Assembly: GCA_029945445.1 (NCBI GenBank)
Contig: JAQSCO010000063.1
Coordinates: 1-50,832 of the forward strand
Length of the DNA stretch: 50,832 bases
Direction of reading: 5' to 3'
Origin: Lacunisphaera sp.
GTDB lineage: Bacteria; Verrucomicrobiota; Verrucomicrobiia; Opitutales; Opitutaceae
A program made the translations under genes and the position numbers. Of this stretch, positions 49,386 to 50,832 are shown in pieces (the stretch's first letter is position 1; each line of letters opens with the position of its first letter). Under the pieces are notes generated by a model. It did no database searches. It was not told the origin of the DNA and saw only the letters and a program-made list of their open reading frames with translations.

Positions 49386-50777
49386 ATGACCGCCCTGACC
49401 GCCCCCGCCAATTTCAACTGGCCGCTCGCCTATGAGGCCGAGGCCCTGCTGGCGACCCACATCAACGCCTTCCTCGCCAAAAACCCGGCCGCCGCGCGCC
49501 TCGCGCAGCGCATGCATGACGAGACCGGCACGGAGTTCTTCGAGTGGACCGACCATTTGGTCGTGTCGCAGAACCACGAGAAGGCGTTCCGGGCCGCCGG
49601 GTTCGCACCGGAGGCGAGCGACGCCCCCGTCGACCACCTCGTCCTGGCGCATCCGCACGCGATGCTGCCGCGCGTGCTGGTCAGCGTGAAGGCGCGCGCT
49701 TCGGACACGCCGCACACGCTCGCGATCCGGCCGGAATACCTCGCGGACTTCATGGCGCGGCACGGTCTGGCCGGCGAGCCGGTGGGCGCCCCGTGCGCGC
49801 ACTACCGCGTCATCACGGTCAGCGAGGAAAACGGCGCGCTCTTCCAGGCCGTTGAGCGCCTCGGCTACCGGGGCTTCCTGGTCAGCGCGCCGCGCCGCGG
49901 CTTCGCCGAGGCGGTGCTGAAGGTCCGCGAGCTGTGGCGGACGCGGAAACGGGACTTCGCCAGCGACGACGACGGGGCGAAGCACGCCTTCGACGTGCTG
50001 CAAAAGTGCCTCGACCTCGTCGGCGTAGACGCAGCCTGTGAGCTGTTCTTCGCCGAGGAGCGCCATTTCTGGGAGATGCGCAACCGCGCCGGCCGCGTGC
50101 AGAAGCGCCGGCAGGACCTGCTCGGCCTGGGCTGGGCCAACCACGACCATCATACCTTCCGCTGCTCGCGGCAGTATTTTCCGGACCTTGTGAAATTCAT
50201 GGAAAACCTCGGGCTGGTGAAGCGCGAGCGCTTCTACGCCGGCGCGGAGGCCGGGTGGGGTGCGCAGGTGATGGAGGCGCCCGCGGTCGGCATCGTGGTT
50301 TTCGCCGACGTGGACCTGCAGCCCGACGAGGTCGACCGCGACTACGCGGCCGAGCGGCTGCCCGAGGTCGGGCTCGTGCGGACGGTCGGCCTCTGGTGCG
50401 GCCTGCACGGCGACAGTTTCCTGCAGGCCGGCATGCATCACCTCGAGGCGCGGTTCAACCATCCGCTGCTGAAGGAGCAGCTCGCGGCCGAGGGCATCAC
50501 GACGATGAAGCCGTTCTCGGATTTCCCGTTTCTCAAGCAGGCGTTCACCGAGGGCGAGCGCTGGCCGGTCAACCCCGCGCGCGCCGAGCTGCTGCGGAAG
50601 AAGGGCCTGATCACGAACGCGCAGGCCGGGGGCTTCGTGCAGGACGGCGCCATCGGCAGCCATCTCGAGAACCTCGAGCGCAAGGGCGGCTTCAAGGGTT
50701 TCAACCAGAAGGCCGTCAGCGCGATCATCGCCCTGACGGACCCACGCAAGGTGCAGGAAGCTGCGCACGCCCAGTAA
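49386..50777 (+). CDS. Uncharacterised VOC-like protein
   Basis: The 463-residue cytoplasmic protein has no family name I can give with confidence. Striking conserved-looking motifs are FFEWTDHLVVSQNHEKAFR (residues 51-69), a second DHLVLAHPH, NHDHHTFRCSR (252-262), RFYAGAEAGWGAQVME (282-297), and LHGDSFLQAGMHHLEARF near 345. The two DHL / HHTF segments followed by helix and strand look like vicinal oxygen chelate half-modules, so a metal-dependent enzyme is likely. The 2-oxoadipate dioxygenase (DUF1338/HglS) motifs were looked for and are absent. It is divergent from the YdiJ-type dehydrogenase with a 212-bp shared region. The ATG is well placed. Confidence 0.7.
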   Translation: MTALTAPANFNWPLAYEAEALLATHINAFLAKNPAAARLAQRMHDETGTEFFEWTDHLVVSQNHEKAFRAAGFAPEASDAPVDHLVLAHPHAMLPRVLVSVKARASDTPHTLAIRPEYLADFMARHGLAGEPVGAPCAHYRVITVSEENGALFQAVERLGYRGFLVSAPRRGFAEAVLKVRELWRTRKRDFASDDDGAKHAFDVLQKCLDLVGVDAACELFFAEERHFWEMRNRAGRVQKRRQDLLGLGWANHDHHTFRCSRQYFPDLVKFMENLGLVKRERFYAGAEAGWGAQVMEAPAVGIVVFADVDLQPDEVDRDYAAERLPEVGLVRTVGLWCGLHGDSFLQAGMHHLEARFNHPLLKEQLAAEGITTMKPFSDFPFLKQAFTEGERWPVNPARAELLRKKGLITNAQAGGFVQDGAIGSHLENLERKGGFKGFNQKAVSAIIALTDPRKVQEAAHAQ

Positions 50778-50788
50778 ATTTCAATCAT

Positions 50789-50832
50789 TGGAGGGCGCGA
50801 GTCCCGGCGCGCCGCGGCCCGCCGAGACGCGG
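50789..50832. repeat. Palindromic element, TGGAGGG type, cut by window end
   Basis: TGGAGGG is followed by a hairpin with GGCGCG arms (CGCGAG / GGCGCG region) and the start of a second hairpin with loop region CGAGAC. At the usual 52 bp it would end near 50840, outside the window. Confidence 0.7.

Noticed and set aside
49386..50777. Assignment as 2-oxoadipate dioxygenase (HglS/YdcJ, DUF1338) feeding the YdiJ-type dehydrogenase
   Set aside because: The VOC-like look and length of 463 residues fit, and a D-2-hydroxyglutarate link would be attractive. However, the diagnostic HLTPR and HTARFGEIEQRG segments of DUF1338 are absent, so the name is not supported.

Overview
This is a high-GC bacterial window with dense, mostly short-spaced genes, few terminators and many small palindromic intergenic repeats. 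The gene set points to a Verrucomicrobiota bacterium, most likely Opitutaceae or a close relative. It includes a SecA of almost 1000 residues with a long insertion, a large PPi-type PEP carboxykinase, a 2-oxoacid:ferredoxin oxidoreductase, and several uncharacterised conserved proteins. This taxonomic call is inference from gene content and base composition; no rRNA is present. I found no tRNA, CRISPR array, phage or complete insertion sequence.

Layout. 1-7.1 kb: a circularly permuted ATP-grasp gene faces the opposite way from a secA - HAD hydrolase - lnt cluster. 7.2-14 kb, all on the minus strand: SRPBCC protein, beta-propeller lactonase, CoA-transferase, thymidine kinase, and the two subunits of a 2-oxoacid:ferredoxin oxidoreductase. 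14-21.4 kb: a secreted M2 (ACE-like) peptidase, a tripartite ABC efflux set (ATPase, FtsX-type permease, HlyD-type adaptor) and a YjdF-type membrane protein. 21.5-28.1 kb: a WYL regulator with an SRPBCC partner, a BASS-family transporter, a VOC protein, an ABC-F ATPase and an SGNH lipoprotein. 28.2-33.3 kb: a 1152-residue PPi-type PEP carboxykinase, then a small conserved-looking gene, DUF302 and YceH. 33.4-40.5 kb: a TlpA-type thioredoxin, a duplicated-domain secreted protein, pyruvate phosphate dikinase, TatC and a decayed outer-membrane receptor. 40.7-50.8 kb: cysteine dioxygenase, MntR, two small membrane genes, adenine deaminase, an Xaa-Pro peptidase, a YdiJ-type FAD/Fe-S dehydrogenase and an uncharacterised VOC-like enzyme.

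Metabolic theme. PPi-PEPCK, PPDK and the ferredoxin-linked 2-oxoacid oxidoreductase all act at the PEP/pyruvate/2-oxoglutarate node. Together they suggest a PPi-sparing, partly anaerobic central metabolism. This is inferred from gene content; the genes are not one operon.

The most unusual signal is a family of two-hairpin palindromic elements with ends of the form TGGAGGG/CCCTCCA or TGTAGGG/CCCTACA. Copies lie between genes throughout. One sits inside the reading frame of the YdiJ-type dehydrogenase and adds about 18 residues. Another supplies that same gene's stop codon. A second, unrelated AT-rich palindrome occurs in two convergent gene gaps 33 kb apart. A third AT-rich repeat lies inside the efflux cluster.
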